From Lachnospiraceae bacterium C1.1 (GTDB taxonomy: Bacteria; Bacillota; Clostridia; Lachnospirales; Lachnospiraceae), in contig JAUISW010000001.1 of assembly GCA_030434875.1 (NCBI GenBank), forward strand, positions 2,987,501-3,051,500: a stretch of 64,000 nucleotides of DNA. Reading direction: 5' to 3'. A program made the position numbers and the translations under genes. Of this stretch, positions 43,915 to 54,000 are shown piece by piece. Each line of letters begins with the position of its first letter. Within the stretch, counting starts at the first letter, position 1. Under the pieces are notes generated by a model. That model saw nothing but the letters and a program-made list of their open reading frames with translations. It was not told where the DNA came from and did not search any database.

Positions 43915-44685
43915 TTACGCTATTGCCTCAACCATGCTCCTGACGTAGTCTCCCACCTTTGGTGCGGCCTCGCGCCCGTACTCTCCTATCAGTCTGATTA
44001 TGGCGGAGCCTACTATCGCACCATCCGAGCAGCTGCTCATCTTTTTTGCCTGCTCCGGAGTTGAAATCCCAAATCCTACAGCACACGGCAGGTCTGTTGT
44101 TTCACGTATCTTACTTACCATTGAACTTATATCTGTTTTTATTTCAGAGCGGACACCTGTTACTCCAAGGGATGAAACCACATATATAAAGCCTGATGCC
44201 TCAGCTGCGATCATTGATATCCTGTCGTCCGATGTCGGGGCTATCAGTGATATCAGGTCAAGCCCATACTTTTTGCAGACAGGGTCAAAATCATTTTTTT
44301 CCTCAAAAGGCACATCAGGAAGTATGATCCCGTCCATTCCGACCTCTGCCGATATCCTGCAGAAATCATCCATACCATACGAATATACCACATTCGCGTA
44401 TGTCATAAATACCATCGGTATCGTTACCTCTTTACGGATTTCCCTTACCATATCAAAAATTTTATCCGTTGTAACCCCAGCCTCGAGAGCCTTTATATTT
44501 GCCCCCTGTATGACAGGTCCCTCTGCCGTAGGATCAGAGAACGGGATTCCAAGCTCTATCAGTGCTGCACCGTTATCAGCGCACGCCCTGATGATTTTTT
44601 TCGTCGTATCCAGATCCGGATAGCCACAGGTTATAAAAGGTATGAATGCTTTCTTATTATTAAATGCTTCTGCTATTTTACTCAT
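43915..44685 (-). CDS. trpA: Tryptophan synthase alpha subunit
   Basis: Cleaves indole-3-glycerol phosphate to indole, which is channelled to TrpB. The 256-residue TIM barrel shows the catalytic Glu in ALIELGIPFSDPTAEGP, the catalytic Asp in GIILPDVPFEEK, and the phosphate-binding loop AVGFGIST. It is the last gene of the trp operon, 34 bases after trpB. Confidence 0.97.
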   Translation of the reverse strand: MSKIAEAFNNKKAFIPFITCGYPDLDTTKKIIRACADNGAALIELGIPFSDPTAEGPVIQGANIKALEAGVTTDKIFDMVREIRKEVTIPMVFMTYANVVYSYGMDDFCRISAEVGMDGIILPDVPFEEKNDFDPVCKKYGLDLISLIAPTSDDRISMIAAEASGFIYVVSSLGVTGVRSEIKTDISSMVSKIRETTDLPCAVGFGISTPEQAKKMSSCSDGAIVGSAIIRLIGEYGREAAPKVGDYVRSMVEAIA

Positions 44686-44719
44686 ATTAATACTCCTTTG
44701 ACCCTGGCGAGTCTAAAAA

Positions 44720-45919
44720 TCACACAGCATCTCCAATATAATCCACTCCGCGGTATCTGGCGATCGCAGCACAGTCCTTGTCTCCGCGACCCGATATCGT
44801 GATCACTATTATCTTATCCTTATCCATTGTCGGTGCGATCTTGATCGCATGTGCAACAGCATGGGAAGACTCTATTGCCGGGATTATCCCCTCCGTCCTG
44901 CTCAAGTATTCAAAAGCGTTTACTGCTTCATCATCTGTTACAGGCACATATTCAGCTCTTCCTATATCGTGAAGGTAGGCATGTTCCGGACCAACTCCGG
45001 GATAATCAAGTCCTGCCGAAATCGAATATACAGGAGCGATCTGACCGTATTTATCCTGGCAGAAATAAGATTTCATGCCGTGGAAAATACCTTCTCTTCC
45101 TGTTGCGATTGTTGCCGCAGTCTCAAAGGTATCTATTCCTCTTCCTGCCGCCTCACAGCCGATAAGTCTTACATCTTTATCCTCTATAAAATTGTAGAAG
45201 CTTCCGATAGCGTTGCTTCCGCCGCCAACACAGGCGATCACTGCATCAGGGAGTCTTCCCTCTTTTTCAAGCATCTGAGCCTTGATCTCCTTAGAAATAA
45301 CCGCCTGGAAATCACGAACTATAGTCGGGAAAGGGTGAGGTCCCATTACAGAGCCGAGGCAATAATGAGTATCCGCAATCCTGTTGGTCCACTCTCTCAT
45401 AGCCTCAGAAACCGCATCTTTAAGCGTTGCAGTTCCGGTCTTTACAGGCACTACCTTTGAGCCGAGAAGCTCCATCTTGTAAACATTGAGTGCCTGACGC
45501 TTTGTATCTTCTTCTCCCATAAAGACCACGCATTCCATACCGAAGAGCGCCGCTGCCGTTGCAGTCGCAACCCCGTGCTGACCCGCGCCGGTCTCCGCAA
45601 TAAGTCTGGTCTTTCCCATCTTTTTTGCAAGAAGTGCCTGTCCCAGAACATTGTTTATCTTATGTGCTCCCGTATGGTTAAGATCTTCTCTTTTTAAGTA
45701 GATCTTTGCCCCGCCGAGATCCTTTGTCATTTTCTCTGCATAGTAGAGTCTGCTCGGACGTCCTGCATAGTCATTAAAAAGCTCTGTAAGTTCCGCATTA
45801 AATTCAGGATCATCCTTATATTTATTGTAAGCCTCTTCCAGCTCTATAACGGCGTTCATCAGCGTTTCCGGAATATACTGTCCGCCGTGCTGTCCAAAGC
45901 GTCCTTTCGAATTAGTCAT
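44720..45919 (-). CDS. trpB: Tryptophan synthase beta subunit
   Basis: PLP enzyme that joins indole and serine to make tryptophan. The 399 residues include the PLP-lysine motif [14 protein letters not shown] and the phosphate-binding [10 protein letters not shown]. Its start overlaps the trpF stop (ATGA). TrpA follows, completing the synthase. Confidence 0.98.
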   Translation of the reverse strand: MTNSKGRFGQHGGQYIPETLMNAVIELEEAYNKYKDDPEFNAELTELFNDYAGRPSRLYYAEKMTKDLGGAKIYLKREDLNHTGAHKINNVLGQALLAKKMGKTRLIAETGAGQHGVATATAAALFGMECVVFMGEEDTKRQALNVYKMELLGSKVVPVKTGTATLKDAVSEAMREWTNRIADTHYCLGSVMGPHPFPTIVRDFQAVISKEIKAQMLEKEGRLPDAVIACVGGGSNAIGSFYNFIEDKDVRLIGCEAAGRGIDTFETAATIATGREGIFHGMKSYFCQDKYGQIAPVYSISAGLDYPGVGPEHAYLHDIGRAEYVPVTDDEAVNAFEYLSRTEGIIPAIESSHAVAHAIKIAPTMDKDKIIVITISGRGDKDCAAIARYRGVDYIGDAV

Positions 45920-46533
45920 AATTTTCTGCCTCCTCTTATATTTGCAGCAAATTCAATGATTTTTTTATAGTCTTTATGTTTATCCGTTTCTACTCCGGAG
46001 CTCACATCCACAGCCCAGGGTCTTACGGTCTTTACTGCGTCAGAAACATTTGACGGATCCAGTCCTCCGGCCAGGAAAAAATCTCTTTTAACATCTGCCA
46101 GCAGGCTCCAGTCAAAGCTCTCTCCGGTTCCGCCGGCTCCGTTATCCAGTAAAATATAGTCTGCCGGGGATTTTTCTGCCAAAGCTGCATCTTCACGACT
46201 TTCTATCCTGAAAGCTTTGATCAGTGGAAGCCCTGTCCTTGAACGGATTTCATCTATATAAAGCTCATCCTCGCTTCCGTGAAGCTGTATCAGATCAATT
46301 ATCCCGCTTCCGGCAATCCGGCATATTTCATCAATCTCTTCATTTACAAAAACACCTACGCTTTTTATATAGGAAGAAAGTCCTTTTTTCAACTTTGCTG
46401 CTTTTTCAAAATCCACGTATCTTCGGCTTTTCGGATAAAACATAAATCCGGCGAAATCCACTTTTGCCTCATTTACTGCCCTGATGTCATCCTCTACCAT
46501 CAGACCGCAGATCTTAATCTTTGTGTCCGTCAT
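45916..46533 (-). CDS. trpF: Phosphoribosylanthranilate isomerase
   Basis: Converts phosphoribosylanthranilate to CdRP. The 205 residues show the catalytic Cys in [10 protein letters not shown] and the C-terminal [11 protein letters not shown] and DVSSGVET motifs. It overlaps trpC and trpB by ATGA junctions on both sides, so all three are coupled. Confidence 0.97.
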   Translation of the reverse strand: MTDTKIKICGLMVEDDIRAVNEAKVDFAGFMFYPKSRRYVDFEKAAKLKKGLSSYIKSVGVFVNEEIDEICRIAGSGIIDLIQLHGSEDELYIDEIRSRTGLPLIKAFRIESREDAALAEKSPADYILLDNGAGGTGESFDWSLLADVKRDFFLAGGLDPSNVSDAVKTVRPWAVDVSSGVETDKHKDYKKIIEFAANIRGGRKL

Positions 46534-47318
46534 ATTCCTTTAAGCTCCGCAAGCATCTTCGCTTTATCCTCCGCTCTCATCAGACTCTCTCCGATCAGAA
46601 CTCCGCTTACTTTATTGTCCTCAAGGATCTTTACGTCAGCCCTGCTCTTTATTCCGCTTTCTGCTACGAATAATATGTCCTCAGATACAAGCTTTCTTAA
46701 GGCGATAGAATTATTTACATCTACGGTGAAATCCTTTAAGTTGCGATTATTAACACCTATAACCCTCGCTCCGCAATCTCTCGCCATCAGCACTTCGTTT
46801 TCGTCATGAGCCTCTACCAGCGCCGAAAGTCCGAGCCCATCCGCCAGGTCCATGTAGTGTGCAAGTCTGTCGTGATCAAGTATCGCACAGATAAAAAGTA
46901 CCGCTGAAGCGCCCAGCGCTTTTGCCTCGTAGATCATATACTCATCAACCGTAAAATCCTTACGCAGCACCGGAATCTTCACCTGAGCTGCGATCTCTTT
47001 CAGATAATCATTGCTGCCGAGAAACCATTTAGGCTCCGTAAGCACCGATATCGCAGATGCTCCGGCCGCTTCATAATCCTTTGCGATCTGCAGATAGGGA
47101 AAATCCTCTGCAATAAGCCCTTTCGAAGGGGAAGCCTTTTTACACTCACATATAAAATGGATTCCCTCTCCGGTCAGTGCCTTCTCAAATGCAAATTCTT
47201 CTCTTTCTTCCGCAGCAAAAGCTCTTTCCATCATTTCCTCAAGAGGAACCTCTTTTTTTGCCGCTGCAACACGTTCTTCTGCATGTGCCGCAAGTTTTTC
47301 CAATATATCTGCTGCCAT
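46530..47318 (-). CDS. trpC: Indole-3-glycerol phosphate synthase
   Basis: Closes the indole ring from CdRP. The 262-residue barrel shows FICECKKASPSKG, PVLRKDFTVDEYMIYEA, GVNNRNLKDFTVD and FVAESGIKS, the substrate-binding set of this family. It is a separate protein, not fused to TrpF. Confidence 0.97.
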   Translation of the reverse strand: MAADILEKLAAHAEERVAAAKKEVPLEEMMERAFAAEEREEFAFEKALTGEGIHFICECKKASPSKGLIAEDFPYLQIAKDYEAAGASAISVLTEPKWFLGSNDYLKEIAAQVKIPVLRKDFTVDEYMIYEAKALGASAVLFICAILDHDRLAHYMDLADGLGLSALVEAHDENEVLMARDCGARVIGVNNRNLKDFTVDVNNSIALRKLVSEDILFVAESGIKSRADVKILEDNKVSGVLIGESLMRAEDKAKMLAELKGI

Positions 47319-47375
47319 TTATAAATTCACCTCTAAAAATTCTTGTCATCCGCCTTGATCTGGTCAGATACAAAA

Positions 47376-48413
47376 TCATGCACTCAGGCTGACCTGTTCA
47401 TTGGAAGCCTTCGCAAAAGCCTCGAGCTTTGCAAGTGCCGAGCCGTTATCAATAAGTTCTGCAGCCTTCTTGACGCCGTCTGCAAAGGTCTCTGCTTTAC
47501 CGCCGATATAGATTGCAGCTCCGGCATTCATGAGAACCGTCTCTCTCTTAGGTCCTGTGATCTTCCCTTCAAGGATTCCTCTTGTTATAGCCGCATTTTC
47601 CTCCGGTGCTCCGCCAACCAGATCTTCCTTTGAACATCTTTTGAAACCGAAATCCTCCGGACAGATCTCATAAGTTTTATACCATCCGTCCTTGAGCTCA
47701 CAGACCTTTGTCGGGGCACTCATGCTGATCTCATCCAGCTTATCGGTGCCGTATACTACCATTCCCCTCTTTACACCAAGGCTTGAGATAACACTGGCAA
47801 GAGGCTCTGCAAGATATCCGTCATATACACCAAGAAGCATGTATTTAGGCTTTGCAGGATTTGTGATAGGTCCTAAAATATTAAAAACCGTTCTTACACC
47901 AAGTTCTTTTCTGATAGCGCCTACATATTTCATTGAGGTATGATACTTCTGTGCAAAAAGGAAACACATTCCGGGATCCGCTAAAAGCTTTTTACAAAGT
48001 TCGGGTTCCTGATTGATATTTACGCCCAGTGCCTCAAGGCAGTCTGCCGTGCCGGATTTTGAAGATGCTGCTCTGTTTCCATGTTTTGCAACTTTGATTC
48101 CCGCTGCCGCAATAACAAACGCAGAAGTCGTGGAAATATTAAAACTGCTGGCATGGTCTCCGCCTGTTCCGACGATTTCAAGTACATCCATTCCATGATC
48201 AAGTTTAACAGCCTTTTCTCTCATGGCTGCTGCACATCCTGAAATCTCATCTACCGTCTCAGCCTTGGCGCTTTTTGTGGAAAGCGCTGCCAGAAATGCC
48301 GCATTCTGAGTCTGGCTTGTCTCGCCGCTCATAATCTCGCTCATTACCTGATAAGCTTCATCATAGGTCAAATCTTCTTTATTAACGATCTTCATAATAG
48401 CTTCTTTAATCAT
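47376..48413 (-). CDS. trpD: Anthranilate phosphoribosyltransferase
   Basis: Joins anthranilate to PRPP. The 345 residues include the PRPP-binding [35 protein letters not shown], and the anthranilate-site [14 protein letters not shown]. It is free-standing and not fused to the glutaminase. It follows trpG at 22 bases with AAGGAG before the ATG. Confidence 0.97.
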   Translation of the reverse strand: MIKEAIMKIVNKEDLTYDEAYQVMSEIMSGETSQTQNAAFLAALSTKSAKAETVDEISGCAAAMREKAVKLDHGMDVLEIVGTGGDHASSFNISTTSAFVIAAAGIKVAKHGNRAASSKSGTADCLEALGVNINQEPELCKKLLADPGMCFLFAQKYHTSMKYVGAIRKELGVRTVFNILGPITNPAKPKYMLLGVYDGYLAEPLASVISSLGVKRGMVVYGTDKLDEISMSAPTKVCELKDGWYKTYEICPEDFGFKRCSKEDLVGGAPEENAAITRGILEGKITGPKRETVLMNAGAAIYIGGKAETFADGVKKAAELIDNGSALAKLEAFAKASNEQVSLSA

Positions 48414-48435
48414 GTCAACACTCTCCTTATTAATC

Positions 48436-49011
48436 TTATTTACAAATAATTTTTATAAAATTCTCAAGCATTTTTGAACCTTCCGGTGTAAGTATTGATT
48501 CCGGATGAAACTGAAGTCCGTAGGTCGGGAAGCTCTCATGCTCTATCGCCATTACTTCGCCATCATCGGTTCTTGCTGTTATCTTAAGTTCTTTCGGAAT
48601 GGTCTCCTCCACCGCTGCCAGCGAGTGATATCTGCCGATTTTTGTCTTTTTATCAAATCCCTTAAATATTGCAGATTCCGTGTCCAGCTCAGCAATCGAC
48701 TGCTTACCATGCATAAGCTCTTTAGCATAAGATACCGTAGCCCCGAAAGCCTTGCATATTGCCTGATGTCCGAGGCAAACGCCCAGGATCGGAACCTTTC
48801 CTGAAAGCTTTTTAGCCGTCTCTACACATATTCCAGCGTCCTCCGGCCTTCCGGGACCCGGCGATAAAATAATCCCCGCCGGATTCATTGCTTCTATTTC
48901 TTCAACGCTTAGAGCGTCATTTCTTATTACTTTTATATCTGGTTCGAGCTCGCCCACCATTTGAAAAAGGTTATAGGAAAAGCTGTCGTAATTATCTATG
49001 AGAACTATCAT
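48436..49011 (-). CDS. trpG: Anthranilate synthase glutaminase component
   Basis: Class I glutamine amidotransferase supplying ammonia to TrpE. The 191 residues show the nucleophile in GVCLGHQAI and the His-Glu pair in LQFHPESI. The ATG at 49011 overlaps the trpE stop (ATGA); an in-frame GTG two codons earlier is less likely. In some bacteria this subunit also serves p-aminobenzoate synthesis. Confidence 0.97.
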   Translation of the reverse strand: MIVLIDNYDSFSYNLFQMVGELEPDIKVIRNDALSVEEIEAMNPAGIILSPGPGRPEDAGICVETAKKLSGKVPILGVCLGHQAICKAFGATVSYAKELMHGKQSIAELDTESAIFKGFDKKTKIGRYHSLAAVEETIPKELKITARTDDGEVMAIEHESFPTYGLQFHPESILTPEGSKMLENFIKIICK

Positions 49012-50474
49012 ATGCACTCACCTTTCCCGGCTTCCTCAAGGGCTTTGACCACCGCTGCCGCCTTATTAATGCACTCCTGGTACTCTTTTTCGGGAACCGA
49101 GTCTGCAACGATCCCGGCGCCGCTCCTTACAAATACCTTGCCGTTTTTCTTATATGCAAGCCGGATTCCTATGCAGGTATCGAGGTTTCCGGTAAAGCTT
49201 AAATATCCAAAGGCTCCTCCGTAAATTCCTCTCTTACAGTCCTCCATGTCGTTTATTAACTGGCAGGCCTTTATTTTAGGCGCTCCACTCAAAGTTCCTG
49301 CCGGAAGCACTGCATTTATTGCGTCCATCGCATCTGCATCATCTCTGATCTCTCCTCTTACCGTGGAGCCGATATGCATGACGTGTGAATAACGCTGTAT
49401 CGCATAAGCCTCTTCAACCTTTACGCTTCCGAATTTACTTATCTTACCGATATCATTTCTTCCGAGATCCACGAGCATACTGTGTTCTGCAATTTCCTTA
49501 GGATCCGCAAGAAGCTCTTTTTCCAATGCTTCGTCCTCTTCCTTTGTCTTCCCTCTTGGTCTTGTTCCTGCAAGCGGGAAGGTATGGAGAATTCCGTCCT
49601 CAAGCTTTACAAGGGTTTCCGGAGAAGCTCCCGCCGTCTCCATATCATTTCCGGAGAAATAAAACATATAGGGCGAAGGATTAAGTGTCCTCAAAATCCT
49701 GTAGCTGTCTAGAAGACTTCCTTCAAAATCAGCTTCAAGTCTGTTTGAAAGGACTATCTGGAAAATATCGCCTTCTTTAATATGTTCCTTGGCCTTATTG
49801 ACCATGTTGCAGTAGGCTTCTTTATCAAAAAGCGATTTTACCTCGCTTTTAAGTTTGCCGTAACTATTCTTTATCGGACTTCCGGAAATGATCAGTTCCT
49901 TCATTTCCTCAAGTTCAAGAACCGCCTTGTTATAATTGCTCTCATAATTATCAAGCTTGATATTTACCATAAGGATTATCTTCTGCCTGTAATTGTCAAA
50001 AGCTATCAGTTTGTCAAAAAGCATCAGATCGAGATCGTTAAAGCCCTCATCATCCTTTGCATCAAGTCTCAAACTTGGCTCTGCATATTTTATATAATCA
50101 TATGCAAAATAACCTACGAGGCCACCTGTAAACGGCGGAAGGTAATCAACCTTGGGACTTTTATGCTCAGCTAATATCTGCCTTATCGCATCCTCCGGCC
50201 TGTCGGTCTTCATCCTCAGATCACCCGTGCTGAGTTCCCCGGCTCTGCAGGTCAGGAGAAGCTTCGGATCGAATCCAAGGAAAGTATAGCGTCCCCATCG
50301 TTCATGTGCCTCCGCTGACTCAAGCATAAAGCAGTGTGCAGAAACGTTTTTCAGTATCTTAAGGACTTCTATCGGAGTCCTCAGATCTGAGAGCAGTTCA
50401 GCGCTCACCGGAAAAGTTTTGTATTTTCCTTCTTCAGCAACTGTCCTTACTTCTTCCAAAGACGGTCTTACCAT
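49008..50474 (-). CDS. trpE: Anthranilate synthase component I
   Basis: Makes anthranilate from chorismate, the first committed step to tryptophan. The 488 residues contain the chorismate-binding core (IFQIVLSNRLEADFEG, GTRPRGKT, AGTLSGAPKIKACQ, GIVADSVPEKEY). The Ser-type feedback site LLESAEAHERWGRYTFLG-like segment is near residue 50. The start MVRPSLEEV follows AGGAGAG; the longer open frame upstream runs through the T-box terminator and is not coding. First gene of trpEGDCFBA. Confidence 0.97.
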   Translation of the reverse strand: MVRPSLEEVRTVAEEGKYKTFPVSAELLSDLRTPIEVLKILKNVSAHCFMLESAEAHERWGRYTFLGFDPKLLLTCRAGELSTGDLRMKTDRPEDAIRQILAEHKSPKVDYLPPFTGGLVGYFAYDYIKYAEPSLRLDAKDDEGFNDLDLMLFDKLIAFDNYRQKIILMVNIKLDNYESNYNKAVLELEEMKELIISGSPIKNSYGKLKSEVKSLFDKEAYCNMVNKAKEHIKEGDIFQIVLSNRLEADFEGSLLDSYRILRTLNPSPYMFYFSGNDMETAGASPETLVKLEDGILHTFPLAGTRPRGKTKEEDEALEKELLADPKEIAEHSMLVDLGRNDIGKISKFGSVKVEEAYAIQRYSHVMHIGSTVRGEIRDDADAMDAINAVLPAGTLSGAPKIKACQLINDMEDCKRGIYGGAFGYLSFTGNLDTCIGIRLAYKKNGKVFVRSGAGIVADSVPEKEYQECINKAAAVVKALEEAGKGECI

Positions 50475-50493
50475 GAATTCTCTCCTTTCTTTT

Positions 50494-50800
50494 AAAACAA
50501 TAAGCCCCCGGCAGAAACTGAATATCAGCTTCTGCCGGGGGCGAATAATCTTCTTATAAATTACCCGCGGTGCCACCCCGCTTATGTGTATAGAAACACA
50601 TATCTTTTCAGAGATACCATCATATCTCCTGCATCTTACGCGTGCATCACGTCACAGAATACTAAGCTTAAAAGCCTTTGACTGTGCCCTCAGCGGTCCA
50701 TTTAATGAAGTATCCTTCGCTCCCTTCTCAGCTCCCGGGAACTCTCTGTAAATGTCGTTTCAACATTTTTATCTCCGCATCAACGGTTTTTTGTATTTGT
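50494..50800 (-). promoter_or_regulatory. T-box riboswitch (Trp) controlling trpEGDCFBA
   Basis: On the minus strand the T-box sequence GGGTGGCACCGCGG (50565-50578) precedes a terminator stem GCCCCCGGCAGAA/TTCTGCCGGGGGC (50504-50542). Upstream, stem I carries ATTAAATGGACCGCTGAGGG, whose TGG at 50698-50700 is in the specifier-loop position and reads Trp. Uncharged tRNA-Trp is expected to stabilise the antiterminator and turn the operon on. Confidence 0.95.
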
Positions 50801-50901
50801 TTTTTTATTTGTCCATTATATTATCACGCGTCTTTTTTTAAGTCAACCCTTTAACGTGATAAAGTTTTAAAAAATCAATTCTATGACAAAATCCATCAAA
50901 A

Positions 50902-51915
50902 TCATGCGCTGTAGCCATTTACCGTAAACATCGGCTTGATCACGACTACTTCGTCATATTCTTTCTGAGTCACCGTAACCGACGGATTCAGTGCCTTCAG
51001 ATCTGTCTTGACTATCTCCAGGGCTTCTCCAACCTTTTCGGTCCTTCCTTCCCTGATGACCCTTATCATCCTCTCTATAACGACCGGATGTGCATAAGCC
51101 GCAGGAATGGGGAAGTCCTTTATCCCCGATACATATTTTTCCATTTCATCAAGTGAATTCCTATAGCAGTCATCGCCGTACTTTTTGTTATTTCTTCCCG
51201 ACGGAAGCACATTTGCTGATACTATAAAGAAAATAAAGGCAAAGCCAGCGAGTACATATACCCCTCCGGTCTTAAACCCCTGCTCTGCAACCATTTTAAT
51301 GCCAAACATGGCACAAATGACTGCTGCCGCAAAAATAGCCAGCGCAAATATCCGGTAAGTCGGATTGATCGCATCTAGCGTACGTTTCTGCTTAGCATCA
51401 TGAGCAAGCCTGATACTGAGCTCACCTTTCTTCTCCATGACTTTTTCTGCACTCTTAAGGAGTTCTACCGACTTTTCTGCCTCGGGCGAAAGGTTCTTTA
51501 AATACCTTGCTTCCTCGGCTTTTCTCGCCTCTTCCAGCCGTTTTTCCGCCTCTTTCGAATGAACCGGCATTTCAGGAAAACGCTGGTGTATCTTTTCTAA
51601 AATGATGTCTACATCTTCTTCATATTTAAAATTGCAGGATTTTTCACTTCCGTCTTTAAATTTGACCACAAGATAGGGTATCGAAGCAAAAAGGCCCTTT
51701 CCACTGAAACCGCCCTTGCTCATCGCTATACGCTTAAAGACCCTCTCTATCCTCGTAAATTCTGCATAATAGACCCTGTCAAAGAAAAAGCTGTTCATGT
51801 AAAAAGCCTTCTCTCCTATCCCACAGGGACCGATCTTTATGCATTTCTTCTTATCTTCCTTGAGCTCCTCTCCAGCGAGCTCCGATGATGCCAGCGCAAT
51901 TGGTCTTATAAGCAT
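50902..51915 (-). CDS. Hypothetical membrane protein, 337 aa
   Basis: I recognise no named family. The N-terminal 100 residues look like a folded soluble domain (RPIALASSELAGEELKEDKK, FFFDRVYYAEFTRIERVFKR). A charged coiled-coil-like stretch (KEAEKRLEEARKAEEARY) follows, then two hydrophobic helices near 190-245 (IFALAIFAAAVICAMFGI, GGVYVLAGFAFIFFIVSA) and a soluble C-terminus. It is probably anchored in the cytoplasmic membrane. The ATG at 51915 follows TTGGAGG; the longer open frame upstream runs through the palindrome at 51933-52005 and is not coding. It follows cstA. Confidence 0.75.
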   Translation of the reverse strand: MLIRPIALASSELAGEELKEDKKKCIKIGPCGIGEKAFYMNSFFFDRVYYAEFTRIERVFKRIAMSKGGFSGKGLFASIPYLVVKFKDGSEKSCNFKYEEDVDIILEKIHQRFPEMPVHSKEAEKRLEEARKAEEARYLKNLSPEAEKSVELLKSAEKVMEKKGELSIRLAHDAKQKRTLDAINPTYRIFALAIFAAAVICAMFGIKMVAEQGFKTGGVYVLAGFAFIFFIVSANVLPSGRNNKKYGDDCYRNSLDEMEKYVSGIKDFPIPAAYAHPVVIERMIRVIREGRTEKVGEALEIVKTDLKALNPSVTVTQKEYDEVVVIKPMFTVNGYSA

Positions 51916-51932
51916 AATTTTCCTCCAAAAGA

Positions 51933-52005
51933 ATGAGCCCCGGGGACGTACTTTAGGGCTCATTTTGTGAAAAAATGAGCCCTGAAGTACGTCCCCAGGG
52001 CTCAT
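51933..52005. repeat. 73-bp near-perfect palindrome after cstA
   Basis: Two hairpins, each with ATGAGCCC/GGGCTCAT arms around GGGGACGTACTT-type loops, are arranged head to head, so the whole unit is also a palindrome. On the minus strand the first hairpin is followed by TTTTTT and can act as the cstA terminator. The form resembles REP-type repeats. Confidence 0.75.
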
Positions 52006-52009
52006 CAGA

Positions 52010-53488
52010 TCAAGCTTTGCTCAATCCGGGTTTTTTATTATTTGCGTGTTTCTTTGTAGCACTAATGAACATAGCAAGGAAAGCCGCTGCTACAATAATG
52101 CCTGCAGGATAAGCCACCATGGTATTGTTCTTAAGTGCAGGAATAAGTCCCAGACACTCCGGAGCCATTACAAAATATGTGATCGAAACAGCACTCATAA
52201 ATGTTGCCGGAACTACAGTGATCCAGTAATTTCTTTTCTCAACAAAGAGATACATGGATGCTGACCAAAGAACTATCATTGCAAGAGTCTGGTTTGTCCA
52301 GCTGAAATATCTCCAAATCACAGAATAATCAATAAATCCGAAGGTATTTCCAAATCCAAGTACTGCACCGACACCAAGAAGCGGTACGCAGAGCTTCAGC
52401 CTGTTAAGAGCCTTATCCTGATCGATCTTAAACCAGTCAGCGATCGTAAGCCTTGCCGAACGGAATGCCGTATCACCTGAAGTTATCGGGCAGGCAACCA
52501 CACCGAGCATTGCAAGTATAACTCCGACATGTCCCATGGTTTTCGAGCAGATCTCATATACGGTGGTCGAATTTCCACCGCCTGCAGCCAAAAGACCTTC
52601 GCCGCCATAAATTGCGCATCCGGCAGCCGCCCATACCAAAGCGATGATACCTTCTGCGACCATTGCTCCATAAAATACGAAATGTCCCTGTTTCTCACTC
52701 TTTAAGCATCTTGCCATAAGAGGTGACTGGGTTGAATGGAAACCTGAAATCGCACCGCAGGCAACCGTTATGAACATGAATGACCATATAGGTGTTCCCG
52801 ATGGATGCATGTTTCCAAAGTTATTCCAGAGTTCGGGTATCGTATATCCGCCGATGATAGTACCAAAAGCAACTCCAACAGCCATTATGATAAGGCATAT
52901 TCCGAACACGGGATAAATACGGCCTATTATTTTATCAATGGAAACAAAAGTAGCAATGAAATAATATGCAATGATAATGGCAAGCCAGAGAGGTGTCATA
53001 GTAATGATACCTGTAACGCCGCTGTTTTTCAGCAGTACGACTATCAGCCCTGCAGGACCCACGGCAAAAACTGTACCGACCATAACGAGCAGGACAACCG
53101 AGAATACCCTCATTATATTCTTCATGGTCTCACCCAGATAATTTCCGGTGACTTCAGCAATGGACGCTCCATTTGATCTTTCCGAAAGCATTCCGGAGAA
53201 GTAATCGTGAACACCTCCTGCAAAAATAGTACCAAATGTGATCCAAAGAAATACTACCGGCCCCCATTCCGCACCTGTCAGCGCGCCAAAGATAGGTCCA
53301 AGTCCGGCAATATTTAAGAGCTGTACGAGAAAGAGCTTCCACTGCGGCATTACCACATAGTCAACTCCGTCGTTGATAGCTACCGCCGGGGTCTCCCTGT
53401 CATCCGGCCCAAAAGTACTCTCCACAAATTTACCGTAAGTAAAGTAACCGGCAATTAGAATAAACAGACAAATAAAAAAGCTAATCAT
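52010..53488 (-). CDS. cstA: CstA-family carbon starvation/peptide or pyruvate transporter
   Basis: A 492-residue inner-membrane protein with many hydrophobic helices, matching the short CstA form. Characteristic stretches are PQWKLFLVQLLNIAGLGPIFGAL, GGVHDYFSGMLSERSNGASI, and GFHSTQSPLMARCLKSEKQG. E. coli CstA and BtsT import peptides or pyruvate under carbon limitation. Its substrate here is not shown. It has its own promoter upstream. Confidence 0.93.
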   Translation of the reverse strand: MISFFICLFILIAGYFTYGKFVESTFGPDDRETPAVAINDGVDYVVMPQWKLFLVQLLNIAGLGPIFGALTGAEWGPVVFLWITFGTIFAGGVHDYFSGMLSERSNGASIAEVTGNYLGETMKNIMRVFSVVLLVMVGTVFAVGPAGLIVVLLKNSGVTGIITMTPLWLAIIIAYYFIATFVSIDKIIGRIYPVFGICLIIMAVGVAFGTIIGGYTIPELWNNFGNMHPSGTPIWSFMFITVACGAISGFHSTQSPLMARCLKSEKQGHFVFYGAMVAEGIIALVWAAAGCAIYGGEGLLAAGGGNSTTVYEICSKTMGHVGVILAMLGVVACPITSGDTAFRSARLTIADWFKIDQDKALNRLKLCVPLLGVGAVLGFGNTFGFIDYSVIWRYFSWTNQTLAMIVLWSASMYLFVEKRNYWITVVPATFMSAVSITYFVMAPECLGLIPALKNNTMVAYPAGIIVAAAFLAMFISATKKHANNKKPGLSKA

Positions 53489-53669
53489 AATATCATCCCT
53501 TTCTTTTCATGTCAGTTTTCACAACCGATATACACCACGGAACAATATAATCAGCAGTATTGAGACTGTAAATCCGTTTACATTTGCTGTTAATTATACA
53601 GTCCTTACATTCTCCTGTATTTTGACCGCGCGCCAGACAAAATACAACAGAATTAATAATTACACCTTG

Positions 53670-53698
53670 ATTATAGTCCGCATTTTCGTCAAATTCAA
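53670..53698 (-). promoter_or_regulatory. Promoter of cstA
   Basis: On the minus strand TTGAAT and a perfect TATAAT are 17 bases apart, about 180 bases before the ATG. The long AT-rich leader may be regulatory. No CRE site was identified with confidence. Confidence 0.7.
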
Positions 53699-53849
53699 CA
53701 TATATTGACTTTTTTTATCAAATAAATTGTCTTCAAATCAAGCAATTTGCAAACAGCGATTTTCAGTCATATTAAATCAATTATTCTTGATTAATATTAA
53801 TATTCAGGCAGTGATCATAACTAGCTTTTATCCCGTCTCAGACAAATGT

Positions 53850-53876
53850 GCAAATACAACAAAAAAGGTGTATAAT
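53850..53876 (+). promoter_or_regulatory. Candidate murC promoter
   Basis: GTGTATAATAG gives a perfect TATAAT with an extended -10 TG; the -35 is weak. It lies about 125 bases before murC in the otherwise featureless 510-base divergent gap between cstA and murC. Confidence 0.5.
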
Positions 53877-54000
53877 AGATAAATTGACCAGTTAATTTAA
53901 TAAACACAGTCATACTTCAGGCAAGGCTCTTATCATCTACGAATCCCGCCTGTAAAAATACAAAGAAAATTCAACATAAAATACAGAGGTAATCATAATT

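Noticed and set aside
50475-50576. N-terminal extension of TrpE
   Set aside because: It would be encoded by the T-box terminator. The ATG at 50474 has AGGAGAG upstream.
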